Source: Blastocatellia bacterium (lineage in GTDB: Bacteria > Acidobacteriota > Blastocatellia > UBA7656 > JADIYM01). Taken from it: DNA of 64,000 bases. The notes beneath the pieces are model-generated. The model was given only the letters and a program-made list of their open reading frames with translations. It did not search any database and had not been told where the DNA came from. Position 1 is the first letter of the stretch. The number at the start of each line of letters is the position of its first letter. A program made the translations under genes and the position numbers. The DNA lies in assembly GCA_016705245.1 (NCBI GenBank), contig JADIYM010000007.1, positions 62,001 to 126,000 on the forward strand, in the 5' to 3' direction. Shown piece after piece: positions 45,537-53,820 of this stretch.

Positions 45537-46280
45537 TCAGCTCGTGATCCCGAGATCGGCGTAGGTCAGCTCGGCGCACTTCACAAGCAGGTCGACCACC
45601 GGCTGCGTGTCCATGTGAACGGCGTGGAGGATCGCCTTGCGGTATTCAGCCTCGAGCTCGTGATGCACGACGATCGGGAGCCAGCCGGCGCGCAGCGTGA
45701 ACACGGAGGCCGCAAGCCGGGCGGTCAGCTCATTGTTCGATGGAAACGGCTGAAGGTCGCAGATCCGAATGAGCGCCAGCGCAGCCTGCTCGACCGGATG
45801 AAAGTCGGTGTTGAAGCTCTCAGCGGTGAACCAGTCCATGGCGTTGTCGAGAAGCGCCGGAAGCACGTCGGGCCCGGGAGCCGAATGCCCCGCGTAGGCC
45901 GCAACCGGAGCGCCGGTTCGGAATCGCCCCGCGGCGTCCGGATCGAGCAGACCGTTTATCTCGGCGATCGAATCCGGCGTCAGCGCCACGCCGGTGATGG
46001 CGAGGTCACGGACCCGGGACCACGCGGCGAGTGCGTTCCCAATGTCGCCGGGACCGGTGCGTGAGGCGCGACGTGCTTCGTGAACGTCCTCCTGGGTAAC
46101 GTCCAGTCCCTTGAGCCTGAGCGAGTGATAAACGAGTGATGCGTCGAGCCATTCGGAATCGCGGTCGGCGCGAGCCGGTTCGGCCTCGCACGCCGCCTTG
46201 TAGGCAGCCCGCAGCGACTTCAGGCGGTCGACCCAGTCGTAGACGGCCCGGTGGGCGTGCATGATTGGCAGTTCGGCCAT
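45537..46280 (-). CDS. Degenerate Fic-family protein (catalytic motif lost)
   Basis: Sequence order matches Fic proteins: SLVYHSLRLKGLDVTQEDV in place of the inhibitory helix, ALTPDSIAEINGLL, GRFRTGAPV, and HPVEQAALALIRI before the active loop. The catalytic loop HPFxDGNGRxxR reads QPFPSNNELTAR (residues 177-188), so His is Gln, Asp is Ser, and the second Gly and Arg are lost. AMP transfer is therefore unlikely; a binding or regulatory role is more plausible. The 247-residue product starts at ATG 46280. The gene is divergent from the EF-Tu-like gene at 46788, across a repeat block. Confidence 0.8.
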   Translation of the reverse strand: MAELPIMHAHRAVYDWVDRLKSLRAAYKAACEAEPARADRDSEWLDASLVYHSLRLKGLDVTQEDVHEARRASRTGPGDIGNALAAWSRVRDLAITGVALTPDSIAEINGLLDPDAAGRFRTGAPVAAYAGHSAPGPDVLPALLDNAMDWFTAESFNTDFHPVEQAALALIRICDLQPFPSNNELTARLAASVFTLRAGWLPIVVHHELEAEYRKAILHAVHMDTQPVVDLLVKCAELTYADLGITS

Positions 46281-46787
46281 GCGCCGATGATAACAGCCAA
46301 TCTCAACCACCGTCCGCACGCGCACCGCCTGGCCGTCAGACATTGCACCGATTGGCCCAGAACCCCGAGCGCAGCGAGGGGCCGACGTGGGCCATGCGCG
46401 CGGTGTAGTTGACGCGTGTGGTGCGACTGACACGTGCGGTGCGATTGTCGCCAGCGGTGCGATTGTCGCCAGCCGTGCGATTGTCGCCAGCAGTGCGGTT
46501 GGCGAAAGCGGTGCAACTAGCGCTCTTTGGTCCAGAACTCGGCCCCTCGCTGCGCTCGGGGTTCTGGGTCTGTCGTTGTGCGTGTTTACAGGCCGTCAGA
46601 CAGTGCACCGATTGGCCCAGAACCCCGAGCGCAGCGAGGGGCCGACTTGGGCCATGCGCGCGGTGTAGTTGACGCACGCGGTGCGGTTGGCGACAGCGGT
46701 GCAACTGACGCGAGCTGGTCCGGACCTCGGCCCCTCGCTGCGCTCGGGGTTCTGGGTCTGTCGTGGTGCTTCACGTACACTCCGGCG
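46281..46787. repeat. Two family D inverted repeats with non-homologous cores
   Basis: Element 1 has arms 46356-46383 and 46541-46568; element 2 has arms 46616-46643 and 46729-46756. All four arms match the 28-bp family D arm at 19791-19930, although the cores differ. The first core contains about four tandem copies of GTGCGATTGTCGCCAGC; this is not a CRISPR array because units are adjacent with no unique spacers. No gene is supported between 46281 and 46787. Confidence 0.85.
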
Positions 46788-47447
46788 GTGATCGATCCCG
46801 ATTCAATTCGACGTCGGTGGCTCGAGAGACTCGGGCAGCCGGCGATTCTCGACTTTCCATTCGCCGCGATCGAAGAGGTCTTCCCTGTCACCGCCGGGAT
46901 CTCGATTGCCATGGTTGAGGTCGGCTCGGGATCGATCTCGGTGTCCGACAGGCTCGAGGCCGTCGGCTTCGCGCCCTGCTCGACCGACGTCGAGGTCCTC
47001 AGAATCGAGTCGCCGGTTCCCGAGCGGCGTGAAGTGTCCGAAATCGCGTTCGCGGCCGCTGGATCCGTCGTCGGCGTTCATCTCGCCCACGACCCGGCAA
47101 CATCGATAATCGCCGGCCAGTGTCTCGCCCCAGCTGGACGACTCGAGGCGAGGACGCGCTTTGCCGCCGACGTCTGGTGCCTTCCCCCGGACGAACTGCC
47201 CGGCACGCCGCCCGAGCAGCAGGCCCTCTGCGATGCCATCACGGCCGGGCACGGCCTCGAGGTCTTCGTCCACACACGCGCCATCCGGGCGCGCGCGTGT
47301 TCGTTGTGGCGTCCGTCACTCGGCGCCGAGACCGAGCTCGAATTCGTGCTCGACGCGCCCGTTGCGGTCTACCCCGGAACGCGTTTCGGACTGTGCTACG
47401 AAGGGCTCACGTTCGGCGCGGGCTTCGTTCGCACCGCCGGTGCGTGA
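46788..47447 (+). CDS. EF-Tu domain II-III-like protein lacking the GTPase domain
   Basis: A 219-residue protein whose whole length aligns by eye with the two beta-barrels of elongation factor Tu. Residues ~20-130 (IEEVFPVTAGISIAMVEVG, SGSISVSDRLEAVGF, AGSVVGVHLA, IIAGQCLAPAG) correspond to domain II. Residues ~150-214 (ELEFVLDAPVAVYPGTRF, then YEGLTFGAGFV) correspond to domain III. The nucleotide-binding motifs GHVDHGKT, DTPGH and NKxD are absent, and no sequence for a G domain precedes it. The start is GTG at 46788. It is divergent from the Fic-like gene, and its 3' end overlaps the carB 3' end by 52 bases. Function is unknown. Confidence 0.75.
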   Translation: MIDPDSIRRRWLERLGQPAILDFPFAAIEEVFPVTAGISIAMVEVGSGSISVSDRLEAVGFAPCSTDVEVLRIESPVPERREVSEIAFAAAGSVVGVHLAHDPATSIIAGQCLAPAGRLEARTRFAADVWCLPPDELPGTPPEQQALCDAITAGHGLEVFVHTRAIRARACSLWRPSLGAETELEFVLDAPVAVYPGTRFGLCYEGLTFGAGFVRTAGA

Positions 47448-50400
47448 AGGTCCTGCAGGGTCGCCACGTCGAGCGTGCCGCGCTGCAAGGCCGCGATCGC
47501 GTCGACGACCGCCGCCGCCCCCGTGCTCGTCGTGATACACGGAATGTCCTGCTGCATCGCCGCGCGCCGGATCGCCCGTTCGTCATAGAACGACGCTCGA
47601 CCGAGCGGCGTGTTGATGACCAGCTGGATCTTCCCGTTTTTCATGAGGTCGACAATGTTCGGCCGTCCCTCGTTGACCTTGAACACGAAGTCCGCAACTA
47701 CGCCACCGCCCGCGAGCATCTGCTGTGTACCTCGCGTCGCGACGATCCTGAAGCCAAGATCCGTCAACCGTCCCGCGAGTCGAACGACATCATCCTTGTC
47801 ACGGTCATTCACGCTGATGAAAACAGCGCCCTCGGCCGGAAGCTTGAGGCCAGCCCCGAGCTGGGCCTTCAGGTACGCAGTACCGAAATCTTCCGCGACG
47901 CCCATCACTTCGCCGGTCGAACGCATCTCGGGCCCGAGAATCGTGTCCACGCCGGGGAATTTCGCGAACGGAAAGACCGGAGCCTTGATGAAGAACCGAT
48001 CCACCGGCAGCTCATCCGGAAGTCCGAATCGATCCAGTGTGGCTCCCGTCATCAACCGCGCCGCGATCTTGGCAAGCGGGTATCCAGTGGCCTTCGAGAC
48101 GAACGGCACGGTCCGCGATGCGCGGGGGTTCACCTCGAGCACATAGACCTTGCCGTCGCTGATCGCGAACTGGATGTTAACGAGACCGACGACCTTCAAT
48201 GCCTCGGCGAGGCGCCGCGTGGTTTCGCGCATTGCGTCGAGGTGCTCGGCCGAGATCCGGTAAGGCGGCAGGATCGACGACGAGTCGCCCGAGTGGATTC
48301 CCGCCTCCTCGATGTGCTGCTGGATGCCCGCAATGACGGTGCGTGTGCCGTCCGACAACGCGTCGACGTCGACTTCGACCGCACCCTCGAGAAACGAGTC
48401 GATGAGGACTGGCCGCTCCGGGCTCGCATCCACCGACTTCCGCATGTACTCCTCTAGCTTCGGAAGCTCGTAGGCGATGAACATCGCCCGGCCTCCTAGC
48501 ACGTAAGACGGTCTCAGAAGGACCGGATACCCGATCTCCTCCGCGATGCGGCTCGCCTGCTCGACGGACGTCGCGGTGCCGGCAGCCGGCTGCAGAATCC
48601 CGAGGTCCTTGAGCAGCTTGCCGAAGCGCTTGCGATCCTCGGCGAGGTCGATGGACTCGGGGCTCGTCCCGATGATCGGGACTCCGGCTCGCAGCAGGCG
48701 CATGGCCAGGTTCAGCGGCGTCTGGCCGCCAAACTGCACGATGACACCCTCGGGTCGCTCAACCTCGACGATGTTCATCACGTCCTCGAACGTAATCGGC
48801 TCGAAGTAGAGCCGGTCGGACGTGTCGTAGTCGGTCGACACCGTTTCGGGATTGCAGTTGACCATGATGGTCTCGAACCCGTCTTCCTTGAGCGCGAAGC
48901 TCGCGTGCACGCAGCAGAAGTCGAACTCGATTCCCTGCCCGATGCGGTTCGGTCCGCTCCCGAGAATCATGATCTTGCGTGCATTGGTCGGGTCGGCCTC
49001 GCACTCGTCCTCATACGTCGAGTAGAGGTACGGAGTGCTCGAGTCGAACTCGGCGCCGCACGTGTCGACGCGTTTGAAGACGGGTCGAACGCCGTGGGCC
49101 TTCCGGAGCGCCCTCACCGCGTCCTCCGTAGTCTCGAGCAGGTCCGCGAGCCGCACGTCCGAGAATCCCATCCGTTTCGCCGCGCGCAATTGCTCAGGGC
49201 TGATTGATCCGATGGATTCGTCCGCGAGTGCGTTCTGCAGGATGGCGATCTCGTGCAACTGATCGAGGAACCACGGGTCGATCTTCGTGATGGAGTGCAC
49301 GACTTCGACGCTCATCCCGGTCTGGAGCGCGTACCGGATGTACTTCACGCGATCGGCCGACGGAATCGCGAGCTGTCGCCGCAGTTCGTCGTCCGTCACG
49401 GATTGGACGTCCTGGATGCGCCCCGTCTCGAGCGACCGCATGCCCTTGAGGAAGGCTTCCTTGAACGTCCGGCCGATGGCCATGATCTCGCCGACCGACT
49501 TCATCTGCGTCCTGAGCACGGCATCGGCTTGCGGGAACTTCTCGAATGGCCATTTCGAGATCTTCACGACTACGTAGTCGATCGTCGGTTGGAAACTCGC
49601 CGGTGTCTTCTGCGTGATGTCGTTCGGAATCTCATCTAGCGTGTATCCCACCGCGAGTTTCGCTGCAATCTTCGCGATCGGGAAGCCCGTGGCCTTTGAC
49701 GCCAATGCCGACGACCGCGAGACGCGCGGGTTCATCTCGATGATCCGCAGATCGCCGTTGGCCGGATTGACGGCGAACTGGATGTTCGAGCCGCCCGTTT
49801 CGACGCCGACCTTCCGGATGATGCGCAGAGCAGCATCGCGCATCACCTGGTACTCGCGATCCGACAGCGTCTGTGCCGGAGCGACCGTGATCGAGTCTCC
49901 CGTGTGGATGCCCATAGGGTCCACGTTCTCGATCGAGCAGATGATGACGACGTTGTCGGCCAGATCGCGCATGACCTCGAGCTCGAACTCCTTCCAGCCG
50001 ATGATCGATTCCTCGATGAGCATCTCGTGGACGGGACTTGCGGCGATGGCGCGCTGGACGATCTCTTCGAACTCTTCAGAGTTGTACGCGATGCCGCCGC
50101 CGGTGCCGCCGAGCGTGAATGACGGGCGGATGATGGCCGGATAGCCGGTTTCTGCAACTGCGGCGAAGGCGGACTCGAGCGAATTCACCAGACGCGCACG
50201 CGGCATCTTGAGCCCGATCTCCTCTATCGCGCCGCGGAAAAGCTGTCGGTCCTCGGCGATCTTGATCGACGCCAGCTTCGCGCCGATAAGTTCGACGCCG
50301 TAGCGCTCGAGCACGCCCGATTCGGCCAGTGTGACGGCAAGGTTCAGGGCCGTCTGGCCGCCAACCGTTGGCAGCAGCGCATCGGGCCTCTCGCGCTCGA

Positions 50401-50632
50401 TGATGGTCTCGACGACAGCCGGCGTCAGCGGCTCGACGTAGGTTCGGTCGGCGAATTCCGGATCGGTCATGATCGTCGCCGGATTGGAATTCACGAGGAC
50501 GACCTCGTATCCTTCGCTCCGAAGCGCCTTGCAAGCCTGCGTTCCGGAGTAGTCGAACTCGCAGCCCTGGCCAATCACGATCGGTCCGGAACCGATCACG
50601 AGAATTTTTCGAATATCGGTGCGTTTTGGCAT
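47396..50632 (-). CDS. carB: Carbamoyl-phosphate synthase large subunit
   Basis: CarB makes carbamoyl phosphate for pyrimidine and arginine synthesis. The 1,078-residue product has the duplicated architecture: the first half starts RKILVIGSGPIVIGQGCEFDYSGTQACKAL, the second has KIMILGSGPNRIGQGIEFDFCCVHA. Both ATP-grasp domains, and the C-terminal MGS-like allosteric region from about 940, are complete. The ATG at 50632 begins the family N-terminus; upstream in-frame codons add an uncharacteristic stretch. carA is not in the window. The last 52 bases overlap the convergent EF-Tu-like gene. Confidence 0.96.
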   Translation of the reverse strand: MPKRTDIRKILVIGSGPIVIGQGCEFDYSGTQACKALRSEGYEVVLVNSNPATIMTDPEFADRTYVEPLTPAVVETIIERERPDALLPTVGGQTALNLAVTLAESGVLERYGVELIGAKLASIKIAEDRQLFRGAIEEIGLKMPRARLVNSLESAFAAVAETGYPAIIRPSFTLGGTGGGIAYNSEEFEEIVQRAIAASPVHEMLIEESIIGWKEFELEVMRDLADNVVIICSIENVDPMGIHTGDSITVAPAQTLSDREYQVMRDAALRIIRKVGVETGGSNIQFAVNPANGDLRIIEMNPRVSRSSALASKATGFPIAKIAAKLAVGYTLDEIPNDITQKTPASFQPTIDYVVVKISKWPFEKFPQADAVLRTQMKSVGEIMAIGRTFKEAFLKGMRSLETGRIQDVQSVTDDELRRQLAIPSADRVKYIRYALQTGMSVEVVHSITKIDPWFLDQLHEIAILQNALADESIGSISPEQLRAAKRMGFSDVRLADLLETTEDAVRALRKAHGVRPVFKRVDTCGAEFDSSTPYLYSTYEDECEADPTNARKIMILGSGPNRIGQGIEFDFCCVHASFALKEDGFETIMVNCNPETVSTDYDTSDRLYFEPITFEDVMNIVEVERPEGVIVQFGGQTPLNLAMRLLRAGVPIIGTSPESIDLAEDRKRFGKLLKDLGILQPAAGTATSVEQASRIAEEIGYPVLLRPSYVLGGRAMFIAYELPKLEEYMRKSVDASPERPVLIDSFLEGAVEVDVDALSDGTRTVIAGIQQHIEEAGIHSGDSSSILPPYRISAEHLDAMRETTRRLAEALKVVGLVNIQFAISDGKVYVLEVNPRASRTVPFVSKATGYPLAKIAARLMTGATLDRFGLPDELPVDRFFIKAPVFPFAKFPGVDTILGPEMRSTGEVMGVAEDFGTAYLKAQLGAGLKLPAEGAVFISVNDRDKDDVVRLAGRLTDLGFRIVATRGTQQMLAGGGVVADFVFKVNEGRPNIVDLMKNGKIQLVINTPLGRASFYDERAIRRAAMQQDIPCITTSTGAAAVVDAIAALQRGTLDVATLQDLHAPAVRTKPAPNVSPS

Positions 50633-50820
50633 GGTTCGGACGTCCCGGACGCGGGCGACCGGGAATGCTACACGAGGCCCGGAAGCCACGCAAAGCTCGG
50701 CCGTCAGCGTGTCGGTCGACCTGCAGAATGCGCCCCGGTTGAACCTCCCGCATGTCGCGTGCTAGCCTGCCATCACGTCCCCATTACGAATGTATCGTCC
50801 TGAGTACCCGGAGGATCTTG

Positions 50821-51894
50821 ATGACGGAAGTGTCCAGGAGTGCGGGAATTCGCGCGGCCGTCGCTGCGCTCGCGGTTGTGCTTGCGGCGCCCGTGGCTTT
50901 TGCCCAGGAACCACAACCTGGTCAAGGCGGCGATCGTTCCGATTCCGTGACGGCGGACGCAGAGGCTGTTGCCCTCCCCCTTCAGCAGTACACAGATCCG
51001 GCTGGACGCTTCGGCTTCGTCGTTCCTTCGCAGTGGGGCCGATCGGCCTCCGAAACCGTCGACGAGATCATCTTCCAGAATGAACGGGGCGACAGCGTTC
51101 GCGTGACCATCGCGCCGTTGACCGTCGATCCGAAGGCGTTTGCGAATGCATACGTGGACACCTACCTGAAGGTGCTCTCGCAGTCACTGACCGACATTCG
51201 GTTCGTCGGACAACGTCCGATCGACGTCGGAAGGCGGAAGGCGACCGACTACGTCTTTACCGGAACGTTCAACGAAGCGCCCGTCACATGCAGGCAGGTG
51301 GTAGTCATCGGCAGCACGACCGTCCTCTACATTACCTTTGCCGGTTTCGGCCAACTCCGGACCCAATCCGAGCAGCTCTTCCAGTCGTCGCTCCTGACTT
51401 TCTGGATCAGCCCGTCGTTTGGAGGTCCCGTCTCGATCGGCACGGCAGACCCGAACGCTCCGGCCTATACGATCGCGATTCCCGAGGGATGGACGGACGA
51501 GGGAGAAACCGACGGAAACAGCCACATGTTTCGCCCAGCTGGAGCAAGGCCGTCGTCCGCGTACATTTCGACGCGGGTGACGAAGATCGCGCCCGACTCG
51601 AAGCTGACGGAGATCGACGATGTTTTCATCGCCGCATACCGGACCGCACTTCGGCAGCAGTATCCGGAGAACGCGATGGAGGTCCGCCTCACGAGAAAGA
51701 TCTTCATCGGAGGCGCTCCGGCCGTTCGCTTCGATTACGGCTACATCTCGAACTTCGGCGTAAGGCGGGCGATCATGGTCCTTGCCGTCCGCAACGGCTA
51801 CCTCATCGGGCTGGCCTGCGATTCAGTCGAGCAGGCGTATCCGATCTACGAGAAGTCGTTCGAGACCCTCTTCACGACCTTCAAGTTCCGGTAG
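50821..51894 (+). CDS. Secreted PsbP/MOG1-like protein, 357 aa
   Basis: A signal peptide (residues ~1-28, ending VAFAQ) is followed by two similar domains of about 150 residues each (YTDPAGRFGFVVPSQWGRSAS ... and YTIAIPEGWTDEGETDGNSHMF ...). This is the pattern of PsbP/MOG1-like alpha-beta-alpha modules found in bacterial exported proteins. Function is unknown. The ATG at 50821 has GGAGG six bases upstream, which decides it over the upstream frame opening at 50752. It is divergent from carB, with about 190 bases between the start codons. Confidence 0.7.
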   Translation: MTEVSRSAGIRAAVAALAVVLAAPVAFAQEPQPGQGGDRSDSVTADAEAVALPLQQYTDPAGRFGFVVPSQWGRSASETVDEIIFQNERGDSVRVTIAPLTVDPKAFANAYVDTYLKVLSQSLTDIRFVGQRPIDVGRRKATDYVFTGTFNEAPVTCRQVVVIGSTTVLYITFAGFGQLRTQSEQLFQSSLLTFWISPSFGGPVSIGTADPNAPAYTIAIPEGWTDEGETDGNSHMFRPAGARPSSAYISTRVTKIAPDSKLTEIDDVFIAAYRTALRQQYPENAMEVRLTRKIFIGGAPAVRFDYGYISNFGVRRAIMVLAVRNGYLIGLACDSVEQAYPIYEKSFETLFTTFKFR

Positions 51895-51897
51895 GAG

Positions 51898-52701
51898 CTA
51901 AGGGGTCCCGGCTTCGTTGCCGAAATCGACACTGATGCGCCAGGCGACCGGCGGGCGCGCCGGGCCGGACATCGCCAGGGGTGGCGGCGCCGGTGTCGCG
52001 CCGCGAAGCGCCGACTGACCGGCGAAACGGGTCCGGTATTTGGACGTGATGAGCCGGACGTAGTTCTGCGTCTCGGCAAACGGCGGAATTCGACGTCCGA
52101 ACCGCTCCACTGCACCCTCCCCGGCGTTATAGCCGGCGAGTGCGAGCTCGAGACTTCCACCGAATCGCTCGAGGAGCATCCTGAGGTATCGCGTCCCGGC
52201 GTGAACGTTCTGGCGCGGATCGAAGATGTCCGAGACCCCGAGACGGCGGGCCGTGTCAGGCATCAACTGCATGTAGCCGCTCGCACCCTTCGGCGAAATG
52301 GCATTGCGGCGGTAGCCGGATTCCTGCGCCATCACGGCTACGACGAGGCAGGGGTCCACGCCGTAGCGCAGGCCGGCCTCAGCAACGACGGCATCGAGCG
52401 CGGCGTCGCCCGTCGTGCAGGCGCGCGGTCGCTCGACCACGACGGCCGGTTCGGGTTTCGCAGGCTTTGCTGCGTCCGGCTGAGCCGCGGGCTGATCGAA
52501 GTCCACGACCAGCGAGCTGTTGGCCGGCTGGCTGTCGGGAACGCTCAGTTGCGTGGATTGCAGCTGAGTGCGAGCCTTCCCGCCCGAGTCGCTCGCGGGC
52601 GCCTGCGCGTGAGCCACCGCCGTCGCCGTGCAGAGGCACGCGGCCGCGAGTGCGAGCTGGGAGATTCGAAAGCGGAGAGCCACCTGTGGAGAGTCGCTCA
52701 A
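51898..52701 (-). CDS. Lytic transglycosylase (SLT/VirB1-like)
   Basis: A 267-residue exported peptidoglycan lyase. The N-terminus (~1-30) is a signal sequence, followed by a Gln/Ser/Pro-rich spacer. The SLT domain (~100-240) has VMAQESGYRRNAISPKGASG with the catalytic Glu in AQES, then YMQLMPDTARRLGV, ALAGYNAGEGAVERFG and ETQNYVRLI. It would cleave peptidoglycan glycan strands. The gene overlaps the VirB9-like gene by four bases, hence probably co-translated. Confidence 0.88.
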   Translation of the reverse strand: MSDSPQVALRFRISQLALAAACLCTATAVAHAQAPASDSGGKARTQLQSTQLSVPDSQPANSSLVVDFDQPAAQPDAAKPAKPEPAVVVERPRACTTGDAALDAVVAEAGLRYGVDPCLVVAVMAQESGYRRNAISPKGASGYMQLMPDTARRLGVSDIFDPRQNVHAGTRYLRMLLERFGGSLELALAGYNAGEGAVERFGRRIPPFAETQNYVRLITSKYRTRFAGQSALRGATPAPPPLAMSGPARPPVAWRISVDFGNEAGTP

Positions 52702-53702
52702 TCAGGCCTGTTCAAGCAAGCGGAGTTGGACGGCTCGGCCTCACCGGCCCCTCGGACGACGAGCATGAGCCGCTCGCCTCGTTCGAGCGTGACCAGCTCG
52801 AACACGAGGACACCCGAGACCGTCTGGCCACCCGGAACCTTGAAGTCCCCGCGGCCGGTGATCGTTGAGGCCACCAGTGGCCGGTCCGTCTCGCCGGTCC
52901 GCACATAGACCTTCGGCTCGTTGTACGTCACCTCGGCGGTTCCGCGGTTGGTGATGCGGAATCGAACGTAGAGCCGTCCCTCGAAGACGTACGCGGCGTC
53001 GTCCACCACAACGTCGAATTGATCGATCTGGCCCCGCCTTTCACGAAGCGGAAGCGTCGTGAAGCCCTGCATTACGCCGTCGGCGACCCGGCGCATCGCC
53101 AGGTCCGATGCTCGACGGTCCGTCTCGGCGCGGAGCTTGGCGCGCTCGGACGCAAGTACATCCGCGTTCGCCTGTTCGATCTCGCGCTTGCGGTCGGCAA
53201 GTTTGCCGCTCATTTCAGATTCCATCGCCGCCCGATCGCGGGCGATATCCTTCGCCGCCGCAGCTCGTTGTTCGGCAATCTGTCGCTCGTACGGCGGAAG
53301 ATTGACGTTCACGACCCGGTAGGCCTGTGCTGACGTCACGACGGTCAGGTCGAAGTTGTAAACCTCTTTTTCTGTCTTGATGAAGAGGTTGGTCTGGCCC
53401 TTCGTAGCAAGCGGCTTGATGAACACGTCGTTTCCGCTTCGATCTATGACGAACGTGCCGGTTCCCGACGCAGCGTCGAAGACGTCACCGCAGATCGCCT
53501 GCTTCGCCTCGGCCGGAAGCGCGACACGCGTAACGACGTTCTGCGCTGTCTTGATGGTCACGATCGTGTCGGGCGTGACATCGACGAAAATGATTCCGGA
53601 GGCGGGAGCCGAGGCCGGCGGAGGGTTCCCGCCCGACTGCGCGCTGCACACCGGCGCGACGACGAGCGTCAGCGCAATCGCCGCAAGAGAAGTAACTCGC
53701 AT
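52698..53702 (-). CDS. VirB9/TrbG-like secreted protein
   Basis: A 334-residue exported protein. The N-terminal half after a signal peptide (~1-21) follows VirB9/TrbG wording: PDTIVTIKTAQNVVTRVALP, DVFIKPLATKGQTNLFIKTEKEVYNFDLTV. A central charged helical stretch (~140-205) with repeats of A, E and R suggests a coiled coil. The C-terminal part is beta-rich (VYVRTGETDRPLV, GQTVSGVLVFELV). VirB9 is an outer-membrane core component of type IV secretion systems, but no other system gene is present, so a stand-alone envelope role is more likely. It is coupled to the downstream transglycosylase. Confidence 0.7.
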   Translation of the reverse strand: MRVTSLAAIALTLVVAPVCSAQSGGNPPPASAPASGIIFVDVTPDTIVTIKTAQNVVTRVALPAEAKQAICGDVFDAASGTGTFVIDRSGNDVFIKPLATKGQTNLFIKTEKEVYNFDLTVVTSAQAYRVVNVNLPPYERQIAEQRAAAAKDIARDRAAMESEMSGKLADRKREIEQANADVLASERAKLRAETDRRASDLAMRRVADGVMQGFTTLPLRERRGQIDQFDVVVDDAAYVFEGRLYVRFRITNRGTAEVTYNEPKVYVRTGETDRPLVASTITGRGDFKVPGGQTVSGVLVFELVTLERGERLMLVVRGAGEAEPSNSACLNRPD

Positions 53703-53820
53703 TCAGGCAATGTCCCTCGGTTTGATTCCACGGCGGAAAAGTTTGCCACAGATAGGCGCGGATGAACACCGGCCGCGTCCGGCGACCGGCCCACCCGCGC
53801 CTTCATTCGAGGTCTGGTTC

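Noticed and set aside
46425..46500. Tandem GTGCGATTGTCGCCAGC units as a CRISPR array
   Set aside because: Units adjoin with no unique spacers, there is no leader, and no cas gene is in the window.
52698..53702. Type IV secretion system locus
   Set aside because: Only VirB1- and VirB9-like genes are present; no VirB4, B8, B10 or coupling protein.
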